Assembly (NCBI GenBank): GCA_964351865.1
Contig: CAYGPJ010000011.1
Span: forward strand, 1-64,000
Direction of reading: 5' to 3'
Source: JBCDJI01 sp964351865
Lineage (GTDB): Bacteria; Verrucomicrobiota; Verrucomicrobiia; Methylacidiphilales; JBCBYL01
DNA length: 64,000 nucleotides
Of the stretch, positions 52,392 through 61,906 are shown one piece after another (the first letter of the stretch is position 1; every line of letters begins with the position of its first letter). Under the pieces are notes generated by a model. The model had not been told where the DNA came from and made no database searches. It saw only the letters and a program-made list of their open reading frames with translations. A program made the position numbers and the translations under genes.

Positions 52392-54670
52392 TACTTTCCT
52401 TCTCCTCTTAAAATAAAGCCTAGGTCATCCAGATAGATCGTACCGCCCACTGCTTTTGTGGAAGAGAGCTGCAGCCGTAGCGCGTAAGCCTGCGGCATGA
52501 CCAGGATGTCTTCGGGTTTCTCTAACTTAATATTTCTCACTTCCCAGTCCGCACTCAATTGGCTCAATGGAATACGGGCAATTGGCATCCAATGATTGGC
52601 ATCACTTTGTAAAATCACTACCACCGCAGCTTTCGGATCATCCGACTTCAGCTCGGGTGTTTTCTTAATCCGGAAGGTGACACCACCGATGCGTTTGCGA
52701 TCGAGCTTTTTCGGCAACGGTTCTGCGTGGAGCAGAATGTCCTTTTCCTTAGCTGGAATGACATCATTCAACTGAATTTCAGCAACTTTCTGATTCGGCA
52801 TCGCCTGCTCGCTCGCGACCAGCGGGAACGTCGAGCTCAACCCCCAACTGTCTGGTTCGCCATCAAAGGTCCAGTGGATCTCCGGGCGTTCCAGCACAGG
52901 TTCGACGTTCACGGTTCGCTCGGCGGTGTAATCACCCACCTGCACCTTGACGACGACTTCCCCAGTGCCGGTAAAGTTCAACACAAACTTACCTGCTCCC
53001 TCACTCACACGAACCGAAGGCTTAACAATTTCGGCTGGCCCCGAAACGGAGATCACTGCCTCGTTTCCTACGCCGGCCGCACCGGAACCAGTTTCAGCGT
53101 CACGGATCAGCACAACACCTTCTAGCGGCAAATCCGCCGGGTGTGTGGCAGGTAACGCAATTTCTAATTGCGGAGCGCCACGCTGTGCCGGTGGAGCTTT
53201 TTCAAAGGCTTGGTCCCCCGTCTGATATTCCACGACATAAATCGACATCGGCGGCACCGTGATCTGCTTCATCTCATCGCCACTCAGCGACCGAATCGCC
53301 GGAGCCACACTCCATGCCGGTTGTTGCTGATATGGATCCCAGACATATTGAGCTGAGGTAAATTGAACTAAGCGCGCTTGTGATGTAGCGGCTCCGGATA
53401 AGTTCAGTGCCACGGTTTTTTCATGCAGTTCATCCGGGTTGATCAGCATGACCGATACGCGATCGTTACTTTTCGTTGCAAAGGCTGTCACCCCACTGCC
53501 CGATCCGGCATCCACTTTCAGCATCTGATCCTGCATGTGATGCTTCCACAGATACATCGCCCAATAGGTCGCCGTCGGGGCCATCTCTTTATTTTTGAGA
53601 AATGCTCCATGCGCCCCCTCTTCCGTGACTGAAAACAAATCCCACTGGTTGGCGAAGTCGATGCCGGCTTCCATCATTCTGCCGATGTAGGCCGCGCACC
53701 ACAGACCATTGCCGATTTCGGCCGTGTCCTGATCCTCGGCAACTTTCTGATTCCACTCGGTTAACCCGATTTCCACCTGATCCGCACGCTCCGGATGATA
53801 TTTCTTAAACCACCCTCGAATCGTCGCGACGGTTTGGATCACGCCTTTAGTGGCTTCGAGCGCATCACTGAGGCTGTCCACCTTCTTTTCAACCGGATAG
53901 GAATGGAACGAGAAAAAATCCATCTGGTCGCCAGCGATCCGCACCAGATCCTCTCCCAGAATCAAAGCCTCACTGGAGCTGACGGGACCACCGACTTTGA
54001 TGTTCGGGTCAACGGCTTTCATTGCTTGAGCAAATTCCAGAAAACGCTTCGCATACAGTTCGCCAGTCATGCGGGTGCCGTCCGGCAGGTAGTGTCCGAC
54101 TTCCCAGTCCCCATCCAGTTCGTTACCGACCTCCCAGTGGGAGACCTTAAATTGATTTTTCTGGGCGAACTTCACCCATTCGGCAGCCATCTCAGGGGTG
54201 CCGGTGCCGGCATTCACACTCACCACCGCTTCCGCGCCCGCATCCTGCACGAACTGATGCAATTGCCGGATATCAATGTTTCCATGAAAGTCGGCCAAGT
54301 GTCCGTTGACGTCATGCACGCGAAAGCCCGGTGCGTAAGCAGAGAAATCCACCTGCCAGTAATGATTTTTCAGTTGGGAGGCATCGAAGTTCTTTCCGTT
54401 GCGAACTCCGTTACCATTCCAGTAAAACTCGTTCGACCACGTGCCGCCGGGCATGCGAATTTTGGAAGGTGACCACGCTTTGAAATGCTGCTGGAACGTC
54501 GGGTGGTTGATGTAGGCTTCCTGATACCAGAGTCCGGCATTCGTCCCCAACAAGTGCGTGCGATCGTGTTCCCGCACAACCTGATCCGCATTGACCGTCA
54601 CCGTCGTGTCAGCTACGACCGGGGGCAATATCACCAGACAAAATAAAGTGAATGGATAGAAAAAATTCAT
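52391..54670 (-). CDS. Clan-A glycosidase, GH51-like, with C-terminal domains
   Basis: 759 residues, secreted (signal to about residue 20). A TIM barrel has IRMPGGTWSNEFYWNG, acid/base Glu184 in HWEVGNELDGDWE and nucleophile Glu305 in IGLTEWNQ, the GH51/GH39-type layout of alpha-L-arabinofuranosidases and relatives. Residues about 470-580 form a beta domain, and 600-757 a carbohydrate-binding-like beta domain (FDGEPDSWGLSS...IYLDDLGF). The exact family and bond are not certain. The stop overlaps the sulfatase start. Confidence 0.8.
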   Translation of the reverse strand: MNFFYPFTLFCLVILPPVVADTTVTVNADQVVREHDRTHLLGTNAGLWYQEAYINHPTFQQHFKAWSPSKIRMPGGTWSNEFYWNGNGVRNGKNFDASQLKNHYWQVDFSAYAPGFRVHDVNGHLADFHGNIDIRQLHQFVQDAGAEAVVSVNAGTGTPEMAAEWVKFAQKNQFKVSHWEVGNELDGDWEVGHYLPDGTRMTGELYAKRFLEFAQAMKAVDPNIKVGGPVSSSEALILGEDLVRIAGDQMDFFSFHSYPVEKKVDSLSDALEATKGVIQTVATIRGWFKKYHPERADQVEIGLTEWNQKVAEDQDTAEIGNGLWCAAYIGRMMEAGIDFANQWDLFSVTEEGAHGAFLKNKEMAPTATYWAMYLWKHHMQDQMLKVDAGSGSGVTAFATKSNDRVSVMLINPDELHEKTVALNLSGAATSQARLVQFTSAQYVWDPYQQQPAWSVAPAIRSLSGDEMKQITVPPMSIYVVEYQTGDQAFEKAPPAQRGAPQLEIALPATHPADLPLEGVVLIRDAETGSGAAGVGNEAVISVSGPAEIVKPSVRVSEGAGKFVLNFTGTGEVVVKVQVGDYTAERTVNVEPVLERPEIHWTFDGEPDSWGLSSTFPLVASEQAMPNQKVAEIQLNDVIPAKEKDILLHAEPLPKKLDRKRIGGVTFRIKKTPELKSDDPKAAVVVILQSDANHWMPIARIPLSQLSADWEVRNIKLEKPEDILVMPQAYALRLQLSSTKAVGGTIYLDDLGFILRGEGK

Positions 54671-54696
54671 GCGTGGATCAACAGCTGCGCATGTTT

Positions 54697-55440
54697 TTAC
54701 TTGCTGGCCAGACTTGCGCTGCTCTGACCAGCTTCACCGTTTTTTAAGGCTTCCGGATCCTGCGAACCCAGTACCGCTTCTTCCAAGGTCAGTTTCTCGA
54801 TATTTCCGGCAAACATCAGGAACATGCCTTTTTTGCCTGCTTCATGTCGTGTGGCTGTCAGGGCCTGCTCTGGTGGCTTACCATTAGTATTATAGAACCA
54901 CTCGCTGTCAGAATCTCCGACAAACACCCGATACTGTGGTTCGGTAATCATGAAGGTTTTAAAATCACGCCCGAAGGTCTGATCGGCATTCCAGAATGCA
55001 TTTTGGTCACTGCTCTCCGGCAGGCCGGGTCGAATATTGATCGCATAGCCGGTGCGGGACCCGCTTTGTACATTCGCATCATAATCTTTGAAGAACGGAT
55101 CAATGAACACCTCCTGTTTCTTAACCTCCTGTTTCTCTGCATCATCTTTGAAAACATAGGGAGCCAGCAAGTCACGCCAGCTGGCCGACAAATCGAATTT
55201 GACCGCATGCTGTGCGGGCAACACCATCTCGTTGTTTTCTGCTGAGAACAGCTGGGATGCAATGTAGATCTGCCTGAGATTATTCATCTTTTCCACTTCC
55301 TGACTCTTGACCATCACTTTATTAATGGACGGAATCGCCAAGCCAGAAAGTAGCCCGATGATGGCCACGACTACCAGTAATTCAATCAGGGTAAAGCCGC
55401 TGTGTGCCTGCTTCTGAAACTGTCTTTGATTTGCTTTCAT
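54697..55440 (-). CDS. Prepilin-type cleavage/methylation protein in CAZyme operon
   Basis: 247 residues. After a short basic leader, the type IV prepilin signal SG-FTLIELLVVVAIIGLL is present (cleavage after Gly15, Glu at +5), followed by a long helix and a C-terminal domain (NAFWNADQTFGRDF...FVGDSDSEWFY). Such pseudopilin-like proteins are strongly expanded in Verrucomicrobiota and Lentisphaerota and often sit next to CAZymes; a role in surface assembly or secretion is suggested but not established. It lies 26 bases upstream of the GH51-like gene. Confidence 0.88.
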   Translation of the reverse strand: MKANQRQFQKQAHSGFTLIELLVVVAIIGLLSGLAIPSINKVMVKSQEVEKMNNLRQIYIASQLFSAENNEMVLPAQHAVKFDLSASWRDLLAPYVFKDDAEKQEVKKQEVFIDPFFKDYDANVQSGSRTGYAINIRPGLPESSDQNAFWNADQTFGRDFKTFMITEPQYRVFVGDSDSEWFYNTNGKPPEQALTATRHEAGKKGMFLMFAGNIEKLTLEEAVLGSQDPEALKNGEAGQSSASLASK

Positions 55441-55529
55441 GATTCTAAATTAGCTCAATTACTTCTCTTTCTCAAATCGTTTATTCACTTATATAACACT
55501 CTATTCCATTGAATTTACGCACCATACAT

Positions 55530-56090
55530 CTAGTTATAGTTGATCCCGGTGGTTTCCAACTGAATCTCTTTGAGCAATACCTGCCCCTTGATTTCACCCA
55601 GGCTTAACTTCAATGCCGGGGGATCCTCCGGATCCAAGTCACGCGGTGAAAATTTCAATTTAACCGTTACCCATTGATCGGTTAAATCGACATTCCGCCA
55701 TAATCCATAGTGAGGCTTATCATGATGGATACTGCGCGTCAGGCGCACCGGTAATACCGCTTGCTGTTCCGGCCCCTTATACTTCACGTTGAAAGTCAGC
55801 AGATATTTCTGATCCGCTTTCAGACGGATTCCTTTTAGAATCAATTGCCGATGAAACTCTTTGGCCGATTTTTCATCGGCATCGAAGATCAGAATCCCGT
55901 CTGCTGCGGAGACCGAAGCCGTTCCCGTCGCCTTGTCTGACTCAAATAACAGCCACGGTTTGATCGACCCGCCGTCAAAGTCGACCGCCGGCAGAAGATT
56001 CTGCGCCTGTAAACAAGTTACTCCCATGCCCATCAGGCTTACCATGATCATGCAGATCATCTCGTTACTGAAGTTTCTTCGTGTTTTCAT
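55530..56090 (-). CDS. Secreted carbohydrate-binding-like protein
   Basis: About 186 residues from ATG 56090 (MKTRRNFSNEMIC), with a signal peptide ending near LQAQ. The rest is predicted all-beta, with the pattern of CBM4_9-type modules (LLPAVDFDGGSIKPWLLFE, YLLTFNVKYKG, KLSLGEIKGQVLLKEIQLE). A carbohydrate-binding role is inferred from this pattern and neighbours. Confidence 0.65.
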   Translation of the reverse strand: MKTRRNFSNEMICMIMVSLMGMGVTCLQAQNLLPAVDFDGGSIKPWLLFESDKATGTASVSAADGILIFDADEKSAKEFHRQLILKGIRLKADQKYLLTFNVKYKGPEQQAVLPVRLTRSIHHDKPHYGLWRNVDLTDQWVTVKLKFSPRDLDPEDPPALKLSLGEIKGQVLLKEIQLETTGINYN

Positions 56091-56184
56091 GTGATGTAGT
56101 TTAAGCGAATTCTCATCGAATTTCGATGCGGAACTCATAAGTTTAAATGTAATGGGTCATGAAATTGCGCACTCCACTCAATGA

Positions 56185-59100
56185 TTACGGGGTCGTTACG
56201 ACTACCCGGGCAAACCCTTCATCGCCGCTGGGCAGAGCCACTTCCACCTCCACGCCTGCTGCAGAATTCACCGCAACAGGAGTCCAGGAACTGAGATTGC
56301 TCGAGGTTTCCGCCTGGTAATTCAAAGTCGTGGTATCACGCATTGGCGTAAACCGGATGACCGGTCCACCGGTTCCCTGGTGCAGGGTGACGGGCCGCGA
56401 CGGGTTGGCGGCCGTCGGACTGGTTCCAAACGCGAATTCTATGAGATTACTCAGACCATCCCCATCCGGATCTTCGTCCACGCCGGTTTCCAACACTCCC
56501 TGCCAGCTATGCGATTGAGCCCAGGCCGAATAGATCGTCGTTTCATTCACTTCTCCTAAACTCAGGTAATCGATTACTACCGTATCCGGACTCACCATAC
56601 CCCCGATGTTGCTCTGCAACTTCAGCCGATCGAAACTGGAGGCCCCGGGGTTCACGTCATAACTCCCCGCCCCGAGCGACTGGAACGCTCCCCCTGAAAT
56701 GGAGAGCTCCGGTGCGATCTGGATCGTCGCAGCATCTAGATCTAATTCGGCGGCGATCACCAGATCACTAACCGTCAACGAATTGAAGTCGTGTAACGTC
56801 GTCACCTCAAATCCGCTGCCGTTAAAAATTTGCAGTTGCAGATGAATTTCTCCGGAGACCCGGTGCAGGCGTATCAACCCGAAGTCCTCACCCGCGTTCT
56901 GATCCCGCAACGCGAAACCGACCGCGACGTTGTCCGCCGAGTTGGTCCAGTCTGCCGAGGCCACCCGGTATTCGAGCCGGAATTTACCACTGGTGTAGGG
57001 GCCGTCTTTGACCGTTCCCGTCGTGGTCTTGCTGGCATTCGAGGTTCCGGCAGCGAAGACCATATTGCCGTTACCGTCGGTTGCTACCGAGGCTGTATCC
57101 AGCGTTCCGAAGGTCAGCGTCGAGGTGCTGGCAGTTTCATGCAGCTTGGTTCCGGCCGTTTTATCAAAATTCCAGAGTTCCAGACTTGTCGCGGCGGGTT
57201 GCACTGGCAGTGAAAACATAATGGTCGCCGTATCCGTCTGCGCTGCCGAATCCACTAGCGTGTAGTCGAGGGTAGCGGTGCCGCTAAAGCTTTCAGGGGC
57301 AGTAAAGGTAATGCGGACGCCATCCGTCGTTGCGGTTCCCACCGACGGTGTTCCGATCGACTGAATGCTCAACTCCCCTTCCCCCACATCATTGAGCGTC
57401 GGTGTGAACGTCCGCACTTCCCCCGGCACCAAGCGCACCGTATCATTCACCGCATCAACCGCTCGTGGTGAACTGGATGCCAGCGTGAGAATCACATTGC
57501 CGGTATTGGTCGTCCCGTTGTTACTATTCAAAGTGGAATAGAGACCGCTGCCGTGGATAGTCGAGCTGTTCCAACCACTAATGTTCTCCGATTCCACGCG
57601 GTATTTATATTTTTCCCCGACGGTTGATGTGAAATTCGTATCCACGAAAGTGGTTTGCCCCACGGGCACGTAACCGATCTCACGATAGGAATCATCTCCA
57701 CCATTATTATTGCGCTCATCTACCCCGCTCCGGTAAATTACCGAATGCGTCGCGTTCGTGGCGTTGACCGTCCAGTCCAGTTGGATCGCCGTTTCGGAGA
57801 GTTGCGTCAATGTCAGTCCGTCTGGTGCAGCATCCGGCACGGGAGGCAAAGCAGCGAGCAGTCCGTTGGCAACTAGGTTTTCCTGTTCACTCTGCCAGGT
57901 GTTGCTGCCGGGCTTTGGCATTTTGGTGCCATGAGCTAATACCTCACGATAAAGCTCGTCCAGCATCTCTTCCACCAGATCCGGTCGGCTGAGTGCTAGA
58001 TCATCACGTTCGTAGGGATCCGCGGCTAAGTTGTAGAGTTCCACTTTACGCTGCACCATGTAGTAGAGCAGCTTGTAGTCGCCCTTACGGTAGGCACCAA
58101 TCGCCATATTGGCCGTTCCGGTGCTGGCGTTGGTAAAGAAGTGATGCGACTCCTTACGTGCAGCAGCTGTCGGTTGAACGGCGGAGAGCATAAAACTCAC
58201 CGAATCGGTGGCTTCCGCATCCGGCAGCGCCCCTGCCATATCCGCGAATGAACTGAAGAAGTCAGCACCGTGCACCAGTGAATCCGATACCGCCCCGGCG
58301 GTCGTGAGCCCCGGATAGTAGACCATCAACGGTATTTTTAAGCCGCCTTCATACACCCAGGTTTTGCCGAGACGAAACGGGTAATTCGACGTCGGATAAT
58401 TGCTGTAATTATTCGGCTGTGAACCATCAAATACCGGAGCATCCGTCGCATCATTTTCTAATGACTTGGAGGGGCTGGCACCTGAACCGTAACCACTGGA
58501 TGACTTACCCCCATGATCCGAAGACACCACGATGATAGTCGTTTCTGAAAGCTTTTTACCGGGGTTCCGGGGATCGTCTGTGGCTGCCAGATAGCTACGG
58601 AGTTCGCCCAGGCTATCATCGTAACTTTTCATCAATGCAGCATAAAGCCGGTTGTCCTGCACGATCCGGTCTGCAGAAGTGATGTCCTGCCTCAGTCCAC
58701 TGCCACCGGGGTGATTGGCCAATTCCGCACTCATGGAATTTTTACGAGTCGTAAAATAATCAATATCCGCCTGTTTCGCTTCGACCGGTGTATGCACTGC
58801 ATAATGCGCCAGCGTCAGAAAGAACGGAGCCGAGGCGTGATTGGTAATGCTGTCGTAGATAAACCCTTTCGCTTTCTGGGTCATGCGATCGGTCAGATAC
58901 TCCCCATCGAAGGGAGCCGTGGCTTCTGTCGGTAACATATAATCGGTTCCATCCAGATCCGGCAGCCCATAGGTATAGGTTCCGGATGATGGTGCCGTTT
59001 CCAATGCGAAGTAAGAATTCGGTGGAGCTCCAAATTCACCGGCAGCGATCGATACGTCAAAGCCCTGCTGTTGTGGTCCGCGAGCGGGTGAATCGGACGA

Positions 59101-59778
59101 TTCCCCCAAGTGATATTTGCCGATGTAGGCGGTGCGATAGCCGGATGCCTGGATCGGCTCGGCATAGGTCACATTCTCCAGTGCTATCCCGCCACCGTTC
59201 GGAATCCCTTCCGGCCGCCAGTCATATTTCCCCAACAGCATCGAGCGCCGTGCCACCACGCAGCGCGGCCCTGAGCAATACGCATTGGTGAAGACCACAC
59301 TCTCTCCTGCCAGCGTGTCCAGCTCCGGGGTCTCATGCAACGTTGGCCCATCGATTTCCGGATCGCGCAACGAGACGATGTCCTTGTAGCCCATGTCATC
59401 CGCCAGAAAGAATATGATATTCAGATACCCGGTGGTGGTCGCTGAGCCGGCACTCACCCAAGATGAGGCGTTGCCTCCCTGAACGGAACGCACGCGGTAG
59501 CTATAAGCGGTATTCGCCGTTAACCCGCGGTGATAGTAACTGTCCGAGTTAGCAGGCAAAGAAACCGTAGAACTGCCGTTGATTTCCACTTCATAGGACG
59601 TCTCGTCGATGGCGATATCCTGCCAACTGATTGCGACCGTTTCCGGCCCGGCCGCTTGCGCGGAGGCGGCCTGTGGCGCATCCACCGCATAGATTGCGTT
59701 AGCGGCCAGAGAATATGCCCATGCAACCGCTACGAGTTTAACAGAAAGGGATAGAGAAAAATGATATACCGTTTTCAT
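56185..59778 (-). CDS. Multidomain Fn3-sulfatase with altered Cys motif
   Basis: 1197 residues, secreted. Signal peptide to about residue 32; an Fn3 domain (35-115); a sulfatase domain (118-650) with ADD at 126-128; a second Fn3 (655-760); a cadherin/Ig-like repeat (780-870); a concanavalin-like region (875-1080); and a C-terminal part with a calcium-loop repeat DPDGDGLSNLIEFAFGTSP. The formylglycine motif reads C-V-V-A-R (Cys173): Val replaces the usual Pro. It may therefore be poorly matured or active by another route. Placement after PEP-CTERM genes fits a cell-surface enzyme. Confidence 0.88.
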   Translation of the reverse strand: MKTVYHFSLSLSVKLVAVAWAYSLAANAIYAVDAPQAASAQAAGPETVAISWQDIAIDETSYEVEINGSSTVSLPANSDSYYHRGLTANTAYSYRVRSVQGGNASSWVSAGSATTTGYLNIIFFLADDMGYKDIVSLRDPEIDGPTLHETPELDTLAGESVVFTNAYCSGPRCVVARRSMLLGKYDWRPEGIPNGGGIALENVTYAEPIQASGYRTAYIGKYHLGESSDSPARGPQQQGFDVSIAAGEFGAPPNSYFALETAPSSGTYTYGLPDLDGTDYMLPTEATAPFDGEYLTDRMTQKAKGFIYDSITNHASAPFFLTLAHYAVHTPVEAKQADIDYFTTRKNSMSAELANHPGGSGLRQDITSADRIVQDNRLYAALMKSYDDSLGELRSYLAATDDPRNPGKKLSETTIIVVSSDHGGKSSSGYGSGASPSKSLENDATDAPVFDGSQPNNYSNYPTSNYPFRLGKTWVYEGGLKIPLMVYYPGLTTAGAVSDSLVHGADFFSSFADMAGALPDAEATDSVSFMLSAVQPTAAARKESHHFFTNASTGTANMAIGAYRKGDYKLLYYMVQRKVELYNLAADPYERDDLALSRPDLVEEMLDELYREVLAHGTKMPKPGSNTWQSEQENLVANGLLAALPPVPDAAPDGLTLTQLSETAIQLDWTVNATNATHSVIYRSGVDERNNNGGDDSYREIGYVPVGQTTFVDTNFTSTVGEKYKYRVESENISGWNSSTIHGSGLYSTLNSNNGTTNTGNVILTLASSSPRAVDAVNDTVRLVPGEVRTFTPTLNDVGEGELSIQSIGTPSVGTATTDGVRITFTAPESFSGTATLDYTLVDSAAQTDTATIMFSLPVQPAATSLELWNFDKTAGTKLHETASTSTLTFGTLDTASVATDGNGNMVFAAGTSNASKTTTGTVKDGPYTSGKFRLEYRVASADWTNSADNVAVGFALRDQNAGEDFGLIRLHRVSGEIHLQLQIFNGSGFEVTTLHDFNSLTVSDLVIAAELDLDAATIQIAPELSISGGAFQSLGAGSYDVNPGASSFDRLKLQSNIGGMVSPDTVVIDYLSLGEVNETTIYSAWAQSHSWQGVLETGVDEDPDGDGLSNLIEFAFGTSPTAANPSRPVTLHQGTGGPVIRFTPMRDTTTLNYQAETSSNLSSWTPVAVNSAAGVEVEVALPSGDEGFARVVVTTP

Positions 59779-59888
59779 ATTTGCTTCGAATACCTTAAGT
59801 GGAAATTACACTTTCTCAAATCGCATCATCATTGAAGTTTGGAATATATGTAATGAATTAACGCACTCCAAGAAGCGTATGTTCAGAT

Positions 59889-59922
59889 AAAAAAAGGCAC
59901 TCCACTCGGAGTGCCTTCAAGG
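59889..59922 (-). terminator. Terminator of PEP-CTERM gene
   Basis: AAGGCACTCC/GGAGTGCCTT stem with a 4-base loop, followed on the minus strand by a T-run. It ends the PEP-CTERM gene at 59941 and separates it from the multidomain sulfatase. Confidence 0.92.
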
Positions 59923-59940
59923 AATACTATGAAAAGCGTC

Positions 59941-60867
59941 TTATTTCTTACGGCGCAGCATCAACAGGCTGCCGAAGCCTAAGCCTAATAATGCTACCGT
60001 GGATGGTTCAGGAACAGCCGCGCCCGTAACCGTCAATCCAGGTGTGACATCGGTCAGCTCCGTTCCGACACGGAATTCATCGAAGACCACAGATGAACCA
60101 CTTAAAATAGATAGAGTGTCAAAGCCCGTATTATCGACCGATGCGGTATATTGGCCCGCTTGAGTGGATGCTCCCGTATTATCTACCTGGTAGACGGTTA
60201 CCACATCATTCACTGCTGACAGTTCAAATTTCACCAGATAGAGCACATCTCCAACAATAGGATCAATGCCTAAATTTGACTGTTGCGCCGCAACCGCAGT
60301 GGTGTTAAATAGTGCAGCTTCAACACCTAGCGCTGATCCCTGTGCACCACCATCGTTGTTATCCAGAAATACTCCCAAACCGTTTCCAGAAACCAATCGA
60401 GCATTGTTTCTACTTTCTGCTTCAAATCCAGAGTCACCCAGTGATATTGCCGTATTCCCGCTGCTCCAATCGGATAGAAAGCTCAACCAGACGGTGTTAC
60501 CATCTGCAAAAGCAGCGCTGCTGCTCAATGTGGCTGAAGCAGCTACAAAAATGTGGGTAGTGTCTGCTCCGGATTGTTTACGGACGGCACGCCCCGTTTC
60601 GGTCAATGTTCCAAAACCAAAACTTTCTCCATTGCCGCGGGTTTCGATAAAATCATCATTAGTTGCTTGAGAGGTATCCTGTGTAACCGTCCAATTTCCC
60701 GTAAATCCTGTTCCACTTGTGGCCTGACCGTTAATATCTTGCGCAAAACCGTAATTAAACCCCTCATAGGCAACCAGTGCCGCTTGCGACTGACTAGCCA
60801 TTGATAGCAATCCTGCCCAAGCAATGACTAGAGCTACACTCGATTGGATATATTTTATTTTTTTCAT
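59941..60867 (-). CDS. PEP-CTERM protein, secreted
   Basis: 308 residues: signal peptide (1-30), a beta-rich extracellular domain (ALVAYEGFNYGFAQDINGQ at its start) and a C-terminal PEP-CTERM tail VPEPSTVALLGLG..., a transmembrane helix and RRKK. Proteins with this tail are processed by exosortase and usually surface-linked with exopolysaccharide. Function of the domain is unknown. It is isolated by its own terminator. Confidence 0.9.
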   Translation of the reverse strand: MKKIKYIQSSVALVIAWAGLLSMASQSQAALVAYEGFNYGFAQDINGQATSGTGFTGNWTVTQDTSQATNDDFIETRGNGESFGFGTLTETGRAVRKQSGADTTHIFVAASATLSSSAAFADGNTVWLSFLSDWSSGNTAISLGDSGFEAESRNNARLVSGNGLGVFLDNNDGGAQGSALGVEAALFNTTAVAAQQSNLGIDPIVGDVLYLVKFELSAVNDVVTVYQVDNTGASTQAGQYTASVDNTGFDTLSILSGSSVVFDEFRVGTELTDVTPGLTVTGAAVPEPSTVALLGLGFGSLLMLRRKK

Positions 60868-60977
60868 AATTGTTCCATTAGCTACTACGACTATGCCCAG
60901 TAAATCACCAATGAGTACGATTAAAACTTATGAATATTTTTTGGGTTTCAATGAAATCACGCACCAATGGTAATTAC

Positions 60978-61757
60978 TTATTTCTTACGACGCATCACCC
61001 ACAGACCGGCAAACGCCATACCGAGCAACGCTACCGTAGAGGGTTCTGGAACCGCGGTGTAGGACAACTGGATCTGATCCAGCACATATTCGTTACCGGA
61101 AGTTAAAGCCGTATTCCATTGTAACGAGTCGACCCGCAAGTTTCCGGTTCCTAATCCCGCGATGGAACCCGTGTGAGCGGCAAAACGGCTACTCCAGGTT
61201 GAGCCATCCGAAGTGGGAGTGCCAATCCAGTAGGTGTAGGTATCCGCCTGGAAATCCAGCGTCATCCCATAGGTGATCGGCCCGCCTGTTTCCGCATTCA
61301 CCGCAACACCGGCCACCGCTTCTCCAGTTAGACGAATCCGGGAATTCGCATCCTGCTTTTGAAAATTGAGATCACCTACCGTTTGATTCAAATCCGTCGC
61401 CCCATCATCAAAGCGAAAGCGCACGCGGAAATTATCGTCTGCAGTTCCCGTAGAAAAATTGAACGAATTCAGGGTAATTGACATGGTTGCGACGCTGGTA
61501 TTGGTGTCGTCTAATGTAATTCCAATGGCACGGTCTCCACTAAAACCGGAAGCCGTCTGCACCGTAAGTCCGCCGTCAAAGGCTACTGGATCCGGATCAT
61601 CAAAGTGGGTGGCATTGAGTCCCTGATTCGACACTCGATTGGATAAACCAGAGCCATCTTCAGTGAAATCCCATTGTTGAATGACGGTTTGAGCGTATGC
61701 ACTCGCGCCAAACGTAAATAGTGACGTTAGTACAAGTAGATTGAGCGTTCTTTTCAT
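60978..61757 (-). CDS. PEP-CTERM protein, secreted
   Basis: About 259 residues from ATG 61757 (MKRTLNLLVLTSLFTFGASAYAQ, a signal peptide). A beta-sandwich-like domain (residues 25-225) ends in VPEPSTVALLGMA, a helix and RRKK, the exosortase signal. The upstream ATG at 61793 would add an unlikely 12-residue prefix. The ends are near-identical in motif to the neighbour at 59941, but the outer domains differ. Confidence 0.9.
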   Translation of the reverse strand: MKRTLNLLVLTSLFTFGASAYAQTVIQQWDFTEDGSGLSNRVSNQGLNATHFDDPDPVAFDGGLTVQTASGFSGDRAIGITLDDTNTSVATMSITLNSFNFSTGTADDNFRVRFRFDDGATDLNQTVGDLNFQKQDANSRIRLTGEAVAGVAVNAETGGPITYGMTLDFQADTYTYWIGTPTSDGSTWSSRFAAHTGSIAGLGTGNLRVDSLQWNTALTSGNEYVLDQIQLSYTAVPEPSTVALLGMAFAGLWVMRRKK

Positions 61758-61906
61758 GATAGTTTCTTTTAAGTTATTCTTAGTATGCCCCATTAGTTTC
61801 AGTTTTAAACATTAATCTTCTATGAATATTACGCAAGTAAGGATGAATTTACGCACTTTCCTGCTAGACCTCTGCTCGCCTTGTCTCTCTCAGCTCATTT
61901 GATCAG

